Source: a virus
Length of the DNA stretch: 36,605 bases
IMG/VR virus record: IMGVR_UViG_3300003873_000028
Coordinates: 1 to 36,605 of that record
Direction: 5' to 3' (one strand)
Shown piece after piece: positions 14,849-21,643 of the stretch. The number at the start of each line of letters is the position of its first letter. Within the stretch, counting starts at the first letter, position 1. The translations under genes were made by a program, and so were the position numbers. Under the pieces are notes generated by a model. It made no database searches. It had not been told where the DNA came from and saw only the letters and a list, made by a program, of their open reading frames with translations.

Positions 14849-15433
14849 ATTTTCCTCCGTTTTAATATAAGAATGCAAAATTTTAGCACGATTATCAAGG
14901 CTTAGTTTGCACTCTCCACCACATCTGCCTTTATCAACGACTGCAACATGATTAACTTTGATATTAGTTTGTATAAAATCATGCCCATGCCTTGTATCTT
15001 CTTTTAAATCGTTTGTGTATCCTACCGATAACTCTACCTTTCCGTCTTGTATTTTTTTAATGAGTGCTTTGTCTTTAATAGTTGCCGTTGCACTTATAAA
15101 GTGTTCTCCGTCTTTTTCAAAAGTAGTTATATTACTCAATGAGCCTTTATCAAGTGTTCTAATATTATCAGTTGTGACTGCTTCTGTTGGATGATCGTCT
15201 GTGACGGTTGCATTAATAAAAGTGTCTAAGCTGTCTTTGTTTAGAACTTCATCTTTAGGTCTAAACACTGAATACTTTTTCATTGGTTCTAAACTATCAT
15301 CAATTTCAAAGCCGTAATAGTCTTGAACTCCAGTCCGTGCTAATACTCCAGTAAGTGTTAAAAACCCACTTGTTCCATCTATCTTTTGCTTAAAAGTTTC
15401 ATTGTTAAAATCTAACATTAGTTTATTTTTCAT
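14345..15433 (-). CDS. DUF2213 prohead protease with C-terminal scaffold
   Basis: A 362-residue protein. The first ~190 residues follow DUF2213: LTGVLARTGVQDYYGFEIDD (about 27-46), 'SVFRPKDEVLNKDSLDTF', 'VTDDHP' (about 76-81), 'KVELSVGYTNDL' and 'VNHVAVVDKGRCGGECKL' (about 160-177). This is the prohead maturation protease type. From about residue 196 a different, coiled-coil-rich domain begins (ANAKKEVEVLKAKIDTLEAS), which is scaffold-like. That domain has its own strong internal start at 14848. The two-in-one layout resembles lambda C/Nu3. I do not assign catalytic residues by eye. Confidence 0.88.
   Translation of the reverse strand: MKNKLMLDFNNETFKQKIDGTSGFLTLTGVLARTGVQDYYGFEIDDSLEPMKKYSVFRPKDEVLNKDSLDTFINATVTDDHPTEAVTTDNIRTLDKGSLSNITTFEKDGEHFISATATIKDKALIKKIQDGKVELSVGYTNDLKEDTRHGHDFIQTNIKVNHVAVVDKGRCGGECKLSLDNRAKILHSYIKTEENMKKIVIDGDTFEVPEKVKLAYDGIAEENSSLKEGETSKDDELANAKKEVEVLKAKIDTLEASKMSKDSINALVAEKAQVVAFASSFIGDADMAQDTQALKLAVVAKYMGDGFTADGKTPEYIDASYDIIVANKKNVNDGLPTSRGGDRQVTRDSATQAYHKQILGEK
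14849..14858 (-). promoter_or_regulatory. Strong internal Shine-Dalgarno for scaffold start
   Basis: Minus-strand GGAGGAAAAT directly before ATG 14848: a full GGAGG core with a five-base spacer, inside a larger gene where a ribosome site is otherwise not needed. Confidence 0.8.
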
Positions 15434-16271
15434 TGTTAATCCCTTGAATTATATTTATTGCTACACATCTGCAATTAAAATCACTACCCGGATAAATCAC
15501 TTTACCACCACATTTTGCACCTTTATCCCATGCAAATACCTCTCCATCAAGTTTATAGTGTGAGCATTTTGCATTTGGATATAAGCCTGCTGGATTACCT
15601 CTCACTCTCTCATCTCTTGCCGTCTGCCAAATAAATTCTTTAAGCCCTACTTTTTCACTTCGTTTTTTCACAAGTGCGGCATTTATATTCTCAACTTCAT
15701 TTCTTGCTATAAACTTAGTACGATTTGATAATTTTCCAAACACACTCGAGATATTTTTTATCCCATTTATTTTTTTAGCAATACTCGAATAGGTTGCACC
15801 ATTTGAAACACCTTGATAGATTTCTGCTTCTATCTGTTTAAAAAAATCATCGGGTATGGATTTAACTAGAGATACATTTTTATTAATTTGCATACTTACA
15901 AAGTCCTCTAAGTTTTCATTTTTAAGTATCTGCTCTAAATCTACACCTATTGCACTATTAACATTATTAATAAATTTGCTTTTTTGTATTTTGTTTAAAG
16001 AGTTTACTATATTTGTAATATCGTTAAAATATGATTTTGTTATGTTTGAATATTTTAGCTTTAGCATTGATAAAGTAGTTTCTAATTCATCAGACAAACT
16101 ATCTTTAATCAGTGCTTTATCTCTATTTAAAAGAGGCATCACTTGTTCTCTAATATCTTTTTTTAAACTATTTGCTAACTTGTTGATGATAGATTTATAT
16201 TTATTTTCAATAGTACGACTTGCTTTTTGAGGTCGTACCTTTTTGTTATTCTTCGGCTTCGGTAACATCAT
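15423..16271 (-). CDS. Mu gpF-like head morphogenesis protein
   Basis: A 282-residue protein. A basic N-terminus and a helical body are followed by the MuF/SPP1 gp7-type C-terminal domain. That domain includes 'TKFIARNEVENINAALVKKR' (about 184-203), the conserved 'ar.e......a....' helix, then FIWQTARDERVRGNPAGLYP (about 213-232) and a cysteine-bearing end (CSHYKLDGEVFAWD, then CGGKVIYPGSDFNCRC). The family sits beside the portal and enters heads as a minor protein. It overlaps the portal gene by 26 bases and the protease gene by 11. Confidence 0.88.
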   Translation of the reverse strand: MMLPKPKNNKKVRPQKASRTIENKYKSIINKLANSLKKDIREQVMPLLNRDKALIKDSLSDELETTLSMLKLKYSNITKSYFNDITNIVNSLNKIQKSKFINNVNSAIGVDLEQILKNENLEDFVSMQINKNVSLVKSIPDDFFKQIEAEIYQGVSNGATYSSIAKKINGIKNISSVFGKLSNRTKFIARNEVENINAALVKKRSEKVGLKEFIWQTARDERVRGNPAGLYPNAKCSHYKLDGEVFAWDKGAKCGGKVIYPGSDFNCRCVAINIIQGINNEK

Positions 16272-17490
16272 TCAACTCGTAATAATCGCCAAGTGTGCTT
16301 CTAACTTCATCATCTTCTAATACACCATTGTTAAGATATAAATTATCAACTTGTGCATTTATGAGTCTAATATCTGCATTTTCTTTATCTGATTTTTGCC
16401 ATAAACTAGCCCAATTATATTCTACTTCTTGCACCTTTCCAAATATTGAAGCCGTCATTAAGTCATCAAAAAACTTTAACTTAGGAGAATACTTACTCTC
16501 TTGTATAGTCGATAAATTATCGTAATAGTTTCTTAAATCGCTTTCACCTGTTGAGTTTAATCCACTCGGTGCGATACCTAAAAGTTTTGTAACTGGAATA
16601 TGACTTGCCCCACTTACTTTTTGAAGCATTTTATCATCAATATCTGCTAACCCTGCAAAAGTATTTCCATTCTTTATAAAATCATCATCTGCATCTAATA
16701 CAACACCATTTACCGTGCTTTTCAAGTCGTGAGCCATTTGTATTCTCTTAACGACTAAAGCATCTTGACCGTTAGCCACGAGCTGGTTAAGACCTTTTAT
16801 TTTATAGACATCAATATTACTCTCATATAATAACCCATTTATAAGTTGTGTTGAAGTTTGTGAGTTTTCTATCGGTGCAAATAGTTTTTCATAAATTGAA
16901 TTACCCCAGTAGTTGTTTCGAGTGTGTTCCTCTATTGTACTTTCTTCGCCATCAAAACGAACGACACGAGTATAGTGGACTTTTTCGCCACCCCTTGCTA
17001 CTGTGTAGTATTCTGATTCTCCGTATCTTTCGCTTAAAATGTTAGTGTTTGGAGCATCTGAAATTAAATTATATCTATCAAGTGCAACAAGTCTTTTGAT
17101 GCCGTTTATACTCAAAGCATTTATATTCAAAGGTTTATCAAGTGTATCATCATCAGAAACGATTATAATTGCCGCACCTCCAAAAACTTTCGCCCACTTC
17201 TCAGCTTTTTCAAAAGTTTTCCTAAGGTTTAGTCGCTTTTCTTCTTTGTATATCTCTTCAGCATTGTTTGATGTAATTTCTCTCCAATTTCGCAAGGAGT
17301 CTTCTACTGGAACATCTACTACACTATTTGCTAACCAGTTTGTGGAATACAAAGTGCTTAATTCTACATTGTTAAAAATCTTACTTCGTGTGTATCTTGA
17401 ATGACCTTGAGCATCTTTAGCAGTGCCTAAGCCTTTTTGAATATTTACAAAGCCGTCGAGTGATAATTTTTTCTTGTGAGGGTGAGCCAT
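16246..17490 (-). CDS. Portal protein (DUF1073-like)
   Basis: A 414-residue protein with the DUF1073 portal plan. The N-terminal 'ELSTLYSTNWLANSVVDVPV' (about 43-62) with 'EDSLRNWREI' is the typical portal wing start. Then 'KVFGGAAIIIVSDD' (about 101-114), 'LVALDRYNLIS' and 'IHTRVVRFDGEE'-like strands follow. A stem/crown region includes 'MLQKVSGASHIPVTKLLGIAPSG' and 'GESDLRNYYDNLSTIQESK' (about 318-336). It forms the dodecameric DNA gate and binds terminase. An ATAGCTATAAT motif and an AAAAAGGGA ribosome site precede its ATG. Confidence 0.92.
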   Translation of the reverse strand: MAHPHKKKLSLDGFVNIQKGLGTAKDAQGHSRYTRSKIFNNVELSTLYSTNWLANSVVDVPVEDSLRNWREITSNNAEEIYKEEKRLNLRKTFEKAEKWAKVFGGAAIIIVSDDDTLDKPLNINALSINGIKRLVALDRYNLISDAPNTNILSERYGESEYYTVARGGEKVHYTRVVRFDGEESTIEEHTRNNYWGNSIYEKLFAPIENSQTSTQLINGLLYESNIDVYKIKGLNQLVANGQDALVVKRIQMAHDLKSTVNGVVLDADDDFIKNGNTFAGLADIDDKMLQKVSGASHIPVTKLLGIAPSGLNSTGESDLRNYYDNLSTIQESKYSPKLKFFDDLMTASIFGKVQEVEYNWASLWQKSDKENADIRLINAQVDNLYLNNGVLEDDEVRSTLGDYYELNDVTEAEE

Positions 17491-17505
17491 AAAATCCCTT
17501 TTTAG

Positions 17506-17518
17506 AAATTATAGCTAT
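17506..17518 (-). promoter_or_regulatory. Promoter-like motif upstream of portal gene
   Basis: Minus-strand ATAGCTATAATTT, identical over 13 bases to the motif before the fibre gene (2840-2852). It carries a perfect TATAAT and lies about 18 bases before the portal ATG. A -35 box is not evident. It may be a second late promoter in addition to the one at 18463-18491. Confidence 0.45.
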
Positions 17519-17541
17519 TTTAAGGGGGTATAGTTTGCGAT

Positions 17542-17949
17542 TTAACCTTTTGAATTTTTTTTAATTTGCTTACACCTGTTAGAGCAATACTTACTTTTAC
17601 CAGTTCCTATAAAAGGAGTGTTACAGATTTCACAAATCTTTTTAAACTTATTTTTACTCCCAAGAGGATTATTAAAATCCCTTTCGTTAAAAATATCTCC
17701 TAGTTGCCGAGTGTAATTTGGTAAAAGTAAACTATCTTCTTTTGTTTTTTTCCAAAATTCAGGACTAATATCTACTATTAAACAAAAATATTCTTTATCA
17801 CTTTCGGCTTTTGTAAATCTACAAGCGATAATTTTATTTTCTATACTTTGGAATAAAGGTTTCTTTTTAATATTTTCTATAATACTCACAGTTATCTGAC
17901 TGCAAGTAGCTGTTTTTTTCAAATAGTCTATATTCCAATCAATTTTCAT
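17542..17949 (-). CDS. Unknown protein with C-terminal zinc finger
   Basis: A 135-residue protein not matched to a known family. The last 30 residues hold Cys106, Cys109, Cys122 and Cys126 (CEICN and YCSNRC), a compact treble-clef or zinc-ribbon-like finger followed by a basic tail. That suggests nucleic-acid binding. The first 100 residues are mixed alpha/beta with no motif I know. It overlaps the upstream 161-residue gene by four bases (ATGA), so the two are co-translated at the head of the late block. Role unknown; host-takeover or packaging regulation are both possible. Confidence 0.8.
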   Translation of the reverse strand: MKIDWNIDYLKKTATCSQITVSIIENIKKKPLFQSIENKIIACRFTKAESDKEYFCLIVDISPEFWKKTKEDSLLLPNYTRQLGDIFNERDFNNPLGSKNKFKKICEICNTPFIGTGKSKYCSNRCKQIKKNSKG

Positions 17950-18431
17950 GATAGTGTGCCGATAACTAAATCTTCATCAAGATTTTTAAAATCACCTTGA
18001 AGATTTTCCATAGCTTCGTCATAAGTATAGTAATTACATTCATTATCTCTTCCTATTAATTCTTTAATTACAAAATCTCTATCATCATCAACATAACTAA
18101 CACCACTGTTACCACATGAAGACCTATAAGCAGTTTTACCATTATTTAAAATAGCAATTATCTCTTCATCCATATCGCTATCTTGATAGTCTTCATCAAT
18201 TTCAAACATATACTCTTTGTATTGTTCTAAATTTTCAAAAGTATCTAAATATTCATTTTCATCTAATAACTCCTCTAAAACTTTATACCAATAACAAGAT
18301 ATAATTCTGCCGTTCATTTTAGCACTTACGAATAAGTTTTCATCTTTTTTCCAAGTAAAACTTTTTAATTCTATAATTGCTAATCTTCTTTCTTCTTCAC
18401 CAATAAAACCTCTTTGTAAACCGTAACTCAT
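17946..18431 (-). CDS. Unknown acidic protein, first gene after late promoter
   Basis: A 161-residue, very acidic protein: Asp/Glu make up roughly a quarter, with runs like DEDYQDSDMDEE. There is no membrane segment and few basic residues beyond the N-terminus. I do not recognise it. Strong acidity can fit a DNA-mimic or a protein-binding inhibitor, but nothing specific supports that. It is the first gene downstream of the consensus promoter at 18463-18491, preceded by an AAAAAGGA ribosome site. Confidence 0.8.
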   Translation of the reverse strand: MSYGLQRGFIGEEERRLAIIELKSFTWKKDENLFVSAKMNGRIISCYWYKVLEELLDENEYLDTFENLEQYKEYMFEIDEDYQDSDMDEEIIAILNNGKTAYRSSCGNSGVSYVDDDRDFVIKELIGRDNECNYYTYDEAMENLQGDFKNLDEDLVIGTLS

Positions 18432-18462
18432 AATAAATCCTTTTTTATTCTTAAGATGCCGT

Positions 18463-18491
18463 ATTATAACACTATATTGTTAAAGTGTCAA
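18463..18491 (-). promoter_or_regulatory. Consensus sigma70 promoter for the late block
   Basis: Minus strand: TTGACA (18486-18491), 17-base spacer, TATAAT (18463-18468). Both hexamers and the spacing are perfect. It lies about 32 bases before the ATG at 18431. An ACACT/AGTGT inverted pair overlaps the spacer, which may bind a regulator. Confidence 0.88.
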
Positions 18492-18569
18492 GTGTTTTGA
18501 TGATGAATTTCTAAATTTCTGCAATTATTTAAGTATTAATCTGTTATAATTTTATTATCACTGCACTTG

Positions 18570-18578
18570 TTATAGCTA
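18570..18578 (-). promoter_or_regulatory. Third copy of TAGCTATAA motif
   Basis: Minus-strand TAGCTATAA in the non-coding gap between terminase and the late block, shared with the motifs before the portal and fibre genes. It lies upstream of the consensus promoter and may be an alternative late start or a binding site. Confidence 0.3.
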
Positions 18579-18616
18579 GCAGGTGTTTTGATATTATTAC
18601 TCATTCTCTCTTTAGA

Positions 18617-18660
18617 CAAAAAAAATACATAGATGCATTCTCTGGCATACTATGTATTTT
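18617..18660 (-). terminator. Intrinsic terminator after terminase large subunit
   Basis: Stem arms 18622-18632 and 18650-18660 pair perfectly (AAAATACATAG with CTATGTATTTT), and inner TGC/GCA can extend the hairpin. On the minus strand the stem runs directly into a T-rich tract. It overlaps the terminase stop codon. It would end the terminase transcript before the late promoter. Confidence 0.85.
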
Positions 18661-20026
18661 AATCAGCCATCATAGCATCATATAAGTTATTTCCCTCTCC
18701 TTGATAAAAACTCATTATAAAACTGTCGGCAATATTTGGCGATTTAATCCCTCTTTTTGATAAGTCTTTTTTACTTTCAACTTTTAATTGCCCGTTTGCT
18801 GTGTAATCTTTTTTAGGTGTTGATAATTCTGTAATAAGTGACTCTAAAAAGTTCACGGAACTATCTATGCTTATAACCTCATCAGCATCATAATCATTAA
18901 TGCCCTCTACCATCTCGTAAGTATTCCTAAATCTATCGGCTACAATTTGCCACATCTGAGCCTTTACATTTGAGAATGCTTCGTTATTCGTGATATTTAT
19001 TTTATAATCATCTGTAGGGTTTAAAATCTTCCCACCTGCATTAAATTTATGAAACTGCACTCTTTTTGTTAAACTTGCATCGTTCAGTTCTTTAAATTTA
19101 CTTCCTGCCCCTGCTCCAACACCGATACTATCATAGTTAATTATTGCATTTTCTTCTCGAGCTTTGTTGAATACTTTAGTAAAAGATAATTGTAGCTCGT
19201 CCTCTTTGCCCTGCCATTCTTCAATATTCGTGACTATATGAGCATGTCGTAACACTGTAGCGTTCTTATCATCTCCACTATCTGCAACATCAAAGCCTAA
19301 GTATTTTTTGCCTAGTGGCTCTTTGAAGTGTTCAAAATGGAAGTCTATACTTGCATTAATCCATTTTCTTTTAATTATTGCATCATCATCATTTGACTTT
19401 GGTTCGCCTTGATAAATATGATTAAAATCTTCAATATCTAAAGTCTTCTTATCTTCTTCAATTAATGCTTTTGCACTATTTGTTAGAAATGGATTATCTT
19501 CATAATTGATTTTTCTTTTTAGCACATTATCGTGATTTTTTACAACAAACTGATCATATATGTAATCAGTTGCATATCGTGGATTAAATACAAGTAAGCA
19601 AGTTGAGTTCTCCTCTCTTAGAATTGTAGGACGGATTAAATCCCATTGCTCTTTTGTAATATTTTCTGCTTCCTCTATCCAAGTGAATGCAATATTATCA
19701 AGTCCTTTTATCTCATCAATATTTCTCTGAATACCCATAAAGATAAACTCGCTACCTGTTACTGATTTAATGCTTTTATCGGTAATTGTAAATTTATCTT
19801 TTAATCTGTCGTCTTCTTGTATAGTTCTTTTTAGTGTTGAGTAAACACTTTCGCTTATTTTATTTTGAAATCTTCTTAAACAAGCTACACGGATTTTATA
19901 AGTAGATGCTAAATAGGCTAATACTCCTGCCGTGTCCATTGTTTTCGATGATAGTCTTCCACCGTATAACACCTTGACTTGTTTTTGTGTTTTCCAAAAA
20001 TCTCGTAAATTTGGATTAAGTTTCAT
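18659..20026 (-). CDS. terL: Terminase large subunit (PBSX-like)
   Basis: A 455-residue packaging ATPase-nuclease. Walker A is GGRLSSKT (22-29). Walker B is IAFTWIEEAE (112-121) with acidic pair E118/E119. The C-terminal RNase-H-like nuclease shows FDVADSGDD (245-253), INYDSIGVGAG (296-306, D299) and a late PNIADSFIMS segment, the three acidic positions expected. The layout matches the PBSX-type large terminase, whose phages often package headfuls, which would agree with circularly permuted DNA. It overlaps the small subunit by 11 bases, and a terminator follows directly. Length is normal for the family. Confidence 0.95.
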   Translation of the reverse strand: MKLNPNLRDFWKTQKQVKVLYGGRLSSKTMDTAGVLAYLASTYKIRVACLRRFQNKISESVYSTLKRTIQEDDRLKDKFTITDKSIKSVTGSEFIFMGIQRNIDEIKGLDNIAFTWIEEAENITKEQWDLIRPTILREENSTCLLVFNPRYATDYIYDQFVVKNHDNVLKRKINYEDNPFLTNSAKALIEEDKKTLDIEDFNHIYQGEPKSNDDDAIIKRKWINASIDFHFEHFKEPLGKKYLGFDVADSGDDKNATVLRHAHIVTNIEEWQGKEDELQLSFTKVFNKAREENAIINYDSIGVGAGAGSKFKELNDASLTKRVQFHKFNAGGKILNPTDDYKINITNNEAFSNVKAQMWQIVADRFRNTYEMVEGINDYDADEVISIDSSVNFLESLITELSTPKKDYTANGQLKVESKKDLSKRGIKSPNIADSFIMSFYQGEGNNLYDAMMAD

Positions 20027-20546
20027 AAAAATCTCCTATGCTTTTAATATTTGTTTCATTGTTTACTTGAGTGTTTACATTTATTTGAGAATTCGAGTGC
20101 CTTTGATTTACACCTATTGTTATTGATGCTTTATCTACTGCATCAGCTAACTTTTTATAGTCGTCTGCTTGTAAGTCATATTCTACAACTTCTGCACTGC
20201 TATTACTCCCCTCGCTTTCTGTCACTATCTTTTGTGCCTTGCCTTGCTGTAGATGATTTTTCATCTTGTCAAGCAAAAGATTAGAAATTTCATCTATTTT
20301 TAATCTCTCTTTAATTACTCTTTCCACTGCATTTAATTCTAAGTGATTTTTAAGTGTTTTTTTTGCACTTTCTGCAACTACACAAATCTCAACAATATCG
20401 CTGTTTTCTTGCTGTATCCCATCAAGAATTTTCTGTGCTGTGTTCTTATCAATTTTATAGTGTTTTGCAACAGCATAATACGATTTAAATCTTCCAGTTT
20501 TCCACTCAGCAATAATCTGATTTTTTTTTCTCGTACTTAATGCCAT
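20016..20546 (-). CDS. terS: Terminase small subunit
   Basis: A 176-residue protein just upstream of the large subunit. The N-terminus KKNQIIAEWKTGRFKSYYAV (about 7-26), followed by AKHYKIDKNTAQKIL (about 27-41), is a helix-turn-helix typical of terminase small subunits that bind the pac site. A helical oligomerisation region and a Gln/Asn-rich C-terminus with 'NQRHSNSQINVNTQVNN' follow; the latter may contact the large subunit. The call is based on HTH plus position. Confidence 0.85.
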   Translation of the reverse strand: MALSTRKKNQIIAEWKTGRFKSYYAVAKHYKIDKNTAQKILDGIQQENSDIVEICVVAESAKKTLKNHLELNAVERVIKERLKIDEISNLLLDKMKNHLQQGKAQKIVTESEGSNSSAEVVEYDLQADDYKKLADAVDKASITIGVNQRHSNSQINVNTQVNNETNIKSIGDFYET

Positions 20547-20863
20547 TATTTCAAAAACTCCCCAACTTTAAACAAAGAAAAAGGACTATTTCCCTCTTCC
20601 TCACTCTTAATAATAAATTCTTTCACGAACCAAAAGAGATCTTCTTTTCTCTCTTCACTTAACCCTGCAATAACTTTCAATTCTGCTTTATATTTAACTA
20701 TCCACAAATTCGGTAAATCCCTAAGTATAAAGCACGGTCTCTGACCTGCTCCAACTGCTTTTAATGATAAAGCAGTCATTAGTGTATCATCACTAAATAT
20801 TTTAGATACGATATAAAAATCACTTATCGCAATAGCACGAGTTTTGTCTTTTAGATTTATCAT
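20546..20863 (-). CDS. Unknown 105-residue protein
   Basis: A small mixed protein I do not recognise. It starts with MINLKDKTRAIAISDFYIVS, then a hydrophobic middle with FILRDLPNLWIVKYKAELKV and a helical end with 'EERKEDLFWFVKEFIIKSEE'. No Cys motif or transmembrane segment is present. Its start overlaps the end of the small HTH-like gene by 44 bases, so a later start may be used, but no strong ribosome site is visible at either. The gene's stop meets the small terminase start. A terminase-related or regulatory role is possible only from position. Confidence 0.65.
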   Translation of the reverse strand: MINLKDKTRAIAISDFYIVSKIFSDDTLMTALSLKAVGAGQRPCFILRDLPNLWIVKYKAELKVIAGLSEERKEDLFWFVKEFIIKSEEEGNSPFSLFKVGEFLK

Positions 20864-20993
20864 TTTGTATTATAGCATTTTTATAATATTCTAACATTGC
20901 ATTATATAAGTTGATGTTCTTCTTTTTATGAGTTGCGATTGTTTGTCTAGTTAAATTATAAAACTTACCAAGGTTTGTATTGGTTGGTTTCAT
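20820..20993 (-). CDS. Small HTH-like DNA-binding protein
   Basis: A 57-residue protein (ATG 20993, TGA 20820-20822). The core 'NTNLGKFYNLTRQTIATHKK' is shaped like a helix-turn-helix, with 'G..ynltrqTI..hkk' as the recognition segment, then 'LYNAMLEYYKN'. Tiny proteins of this kind are common in phage early regions. The C-terminal dozen residues overlap the next gene's start in another frame. It overlaps the upstream zinc protein gene by 29 bases. It could regulate the nearby promoter; this is inferred. Confidence 0.65.
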   Translation of the reverse strand: MKPTNTNLGKFYNLTRQTIATHKKKNINLYNAMLEYYKNAIIQNDKSKRQNSCYCDK

Positions 20994-21396
20994 TTTTTAA
21001 TCTTTTATATATATTTTCTTCTTCATCTCTTAATGATATTATTTTACCACTGCTTATCTCCATCATGTCAATTTGCAATGCTTTAAAATATACTGTTTGA
21101 CCTATTTCCATCTGTATACTCTCCCATTTGTTACATCCGAAATCACTACTTGTTTCGATATGCTCATCTTCACATGGGGTGTCATTATAATTATCCCATC
21201 CACCAAAAGGAAGCAATAAACATTCTTTATTAACCCAATGCTTACATGAACTACAACAATTTTTATTTTTCTTGTAAAATCTTTCTATTGCTATATCTAA
21301 CATTTTACAAGGTTTTATTATCCCTTTTTGTATATCTTTAAGTAGGTTAGGATTAATATCTTTTGTGTCCTCTGCGAACTCTAAAAGCTTACTCAT
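20965..21396 (-). CDS. Unknown Cys-rich, probably zinc-binding protein
   Basis: A 143-residue protein with clustered cysteines: Cys47, Cys48, Cys51 (NCCSSCKHW), Cys59, Cys75 and Cys88 (CNKW). The 'CxxCKhW....C' pattern is typical of small phage zinc proteins whose function is not known. A beta-rich segment (GQTVYFKALQIDMMEIS) follows. It overlaps the upstream 55-residue gene by eight bases. No specific role can be read. Confidence 0.75.
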   Translation of the reverse strand: MSKLLEFAEDTKDINPNLLKDIQKGIIKPCKMLDIAIERFYKKNKNCCSSCKHWVNKECLLLPFGGWDNYNDTPCEDEHIETSSDFGCNKWESIQMEIGQTVYFKALQIDMMEISSGKIISLRDEEENIYKRLKNETNQYKPW

Positions 21397-21556
21397 AGAG
21401 TGCTTCTAAAGTTTTTTCGCAGATTGAATTTAATTCATTTGCTAGTTTTGTATTTCCCTTTGATATTGCCGATGCAACTTCGCTTGTTGTTGTATTGTAG
21501 TGATTTGCTAGTGTTGTAATTGCTTCGTTTGCGATTTGTTGTTTAGTGTAGTTCAT
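21389..21556 (-). CDS. Small helical protein, first gene after operator-promoter
   Basis: A 55-residue protein (ATG 21556, TAA 21389-21391), entirely helical in appearance. It contains an Ala-rich stretch (ANEAITTLANHYNTTTSEVA) that could be a HTH: 'A..aI.tla..y..t.sev..ai.kgn'. The ribosome site AAAGGA lies upstream. It directly follows the consensus promoter and its palindrome (21588-21616), the place often used for an autoregulator. It overlaps the Cys-rich gene by eight bases. DNA binding is a guess. Confidence 0.72.
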   Translation of the reverse strand: MNYTKQQIANEAITTLANHYNTTTSEVASAISKGNTKLANELNSICEKTLEALYE

Positions 21557-21587
21557 TTTAAAGTCCTTTAACTCTTTAGATAGTATA

Positions 21588-21616
21588 ATTATAGTTAAAT
21601 ATTTTAACTATGTCAA
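21588..21616 (-). promoter_or_regulatory. Consensus sigma70 promoter for the terminase operon
   Basis: Minus strand: TTGACA (21611-21616), 17-base spacer, TATAAT (21588-21593). Both boxes and spacing are perfect. The ATG at 21556 follows about 31 bases later. A 9-bp palindrome fills the spacer (see 21591-21611). Confidence 0.9.
21591..21611. promoter_or_regulatory. Operator-like palindrome inside the promoter
   Basis: ATAGTTAAA and TTTAACTAT are perfect 9-base arms around a 3-base centre (TAT). They lie exactly between the -35 and -10 boxes, so a bound protein would block polymerase. This is a typical phage operator geometry. Confidence 0.75.
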
Positions 21617-21643
21617 GGATTTGTTAAAGTATTTTACAATCTC

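Noticed and set aside
1-18400. Plus-strand open frames over the structural block
   Set aside because: They lie opposite strong, overlapping minus-strand structural genes, have poor starts and low-complexity products, and show no motifs.
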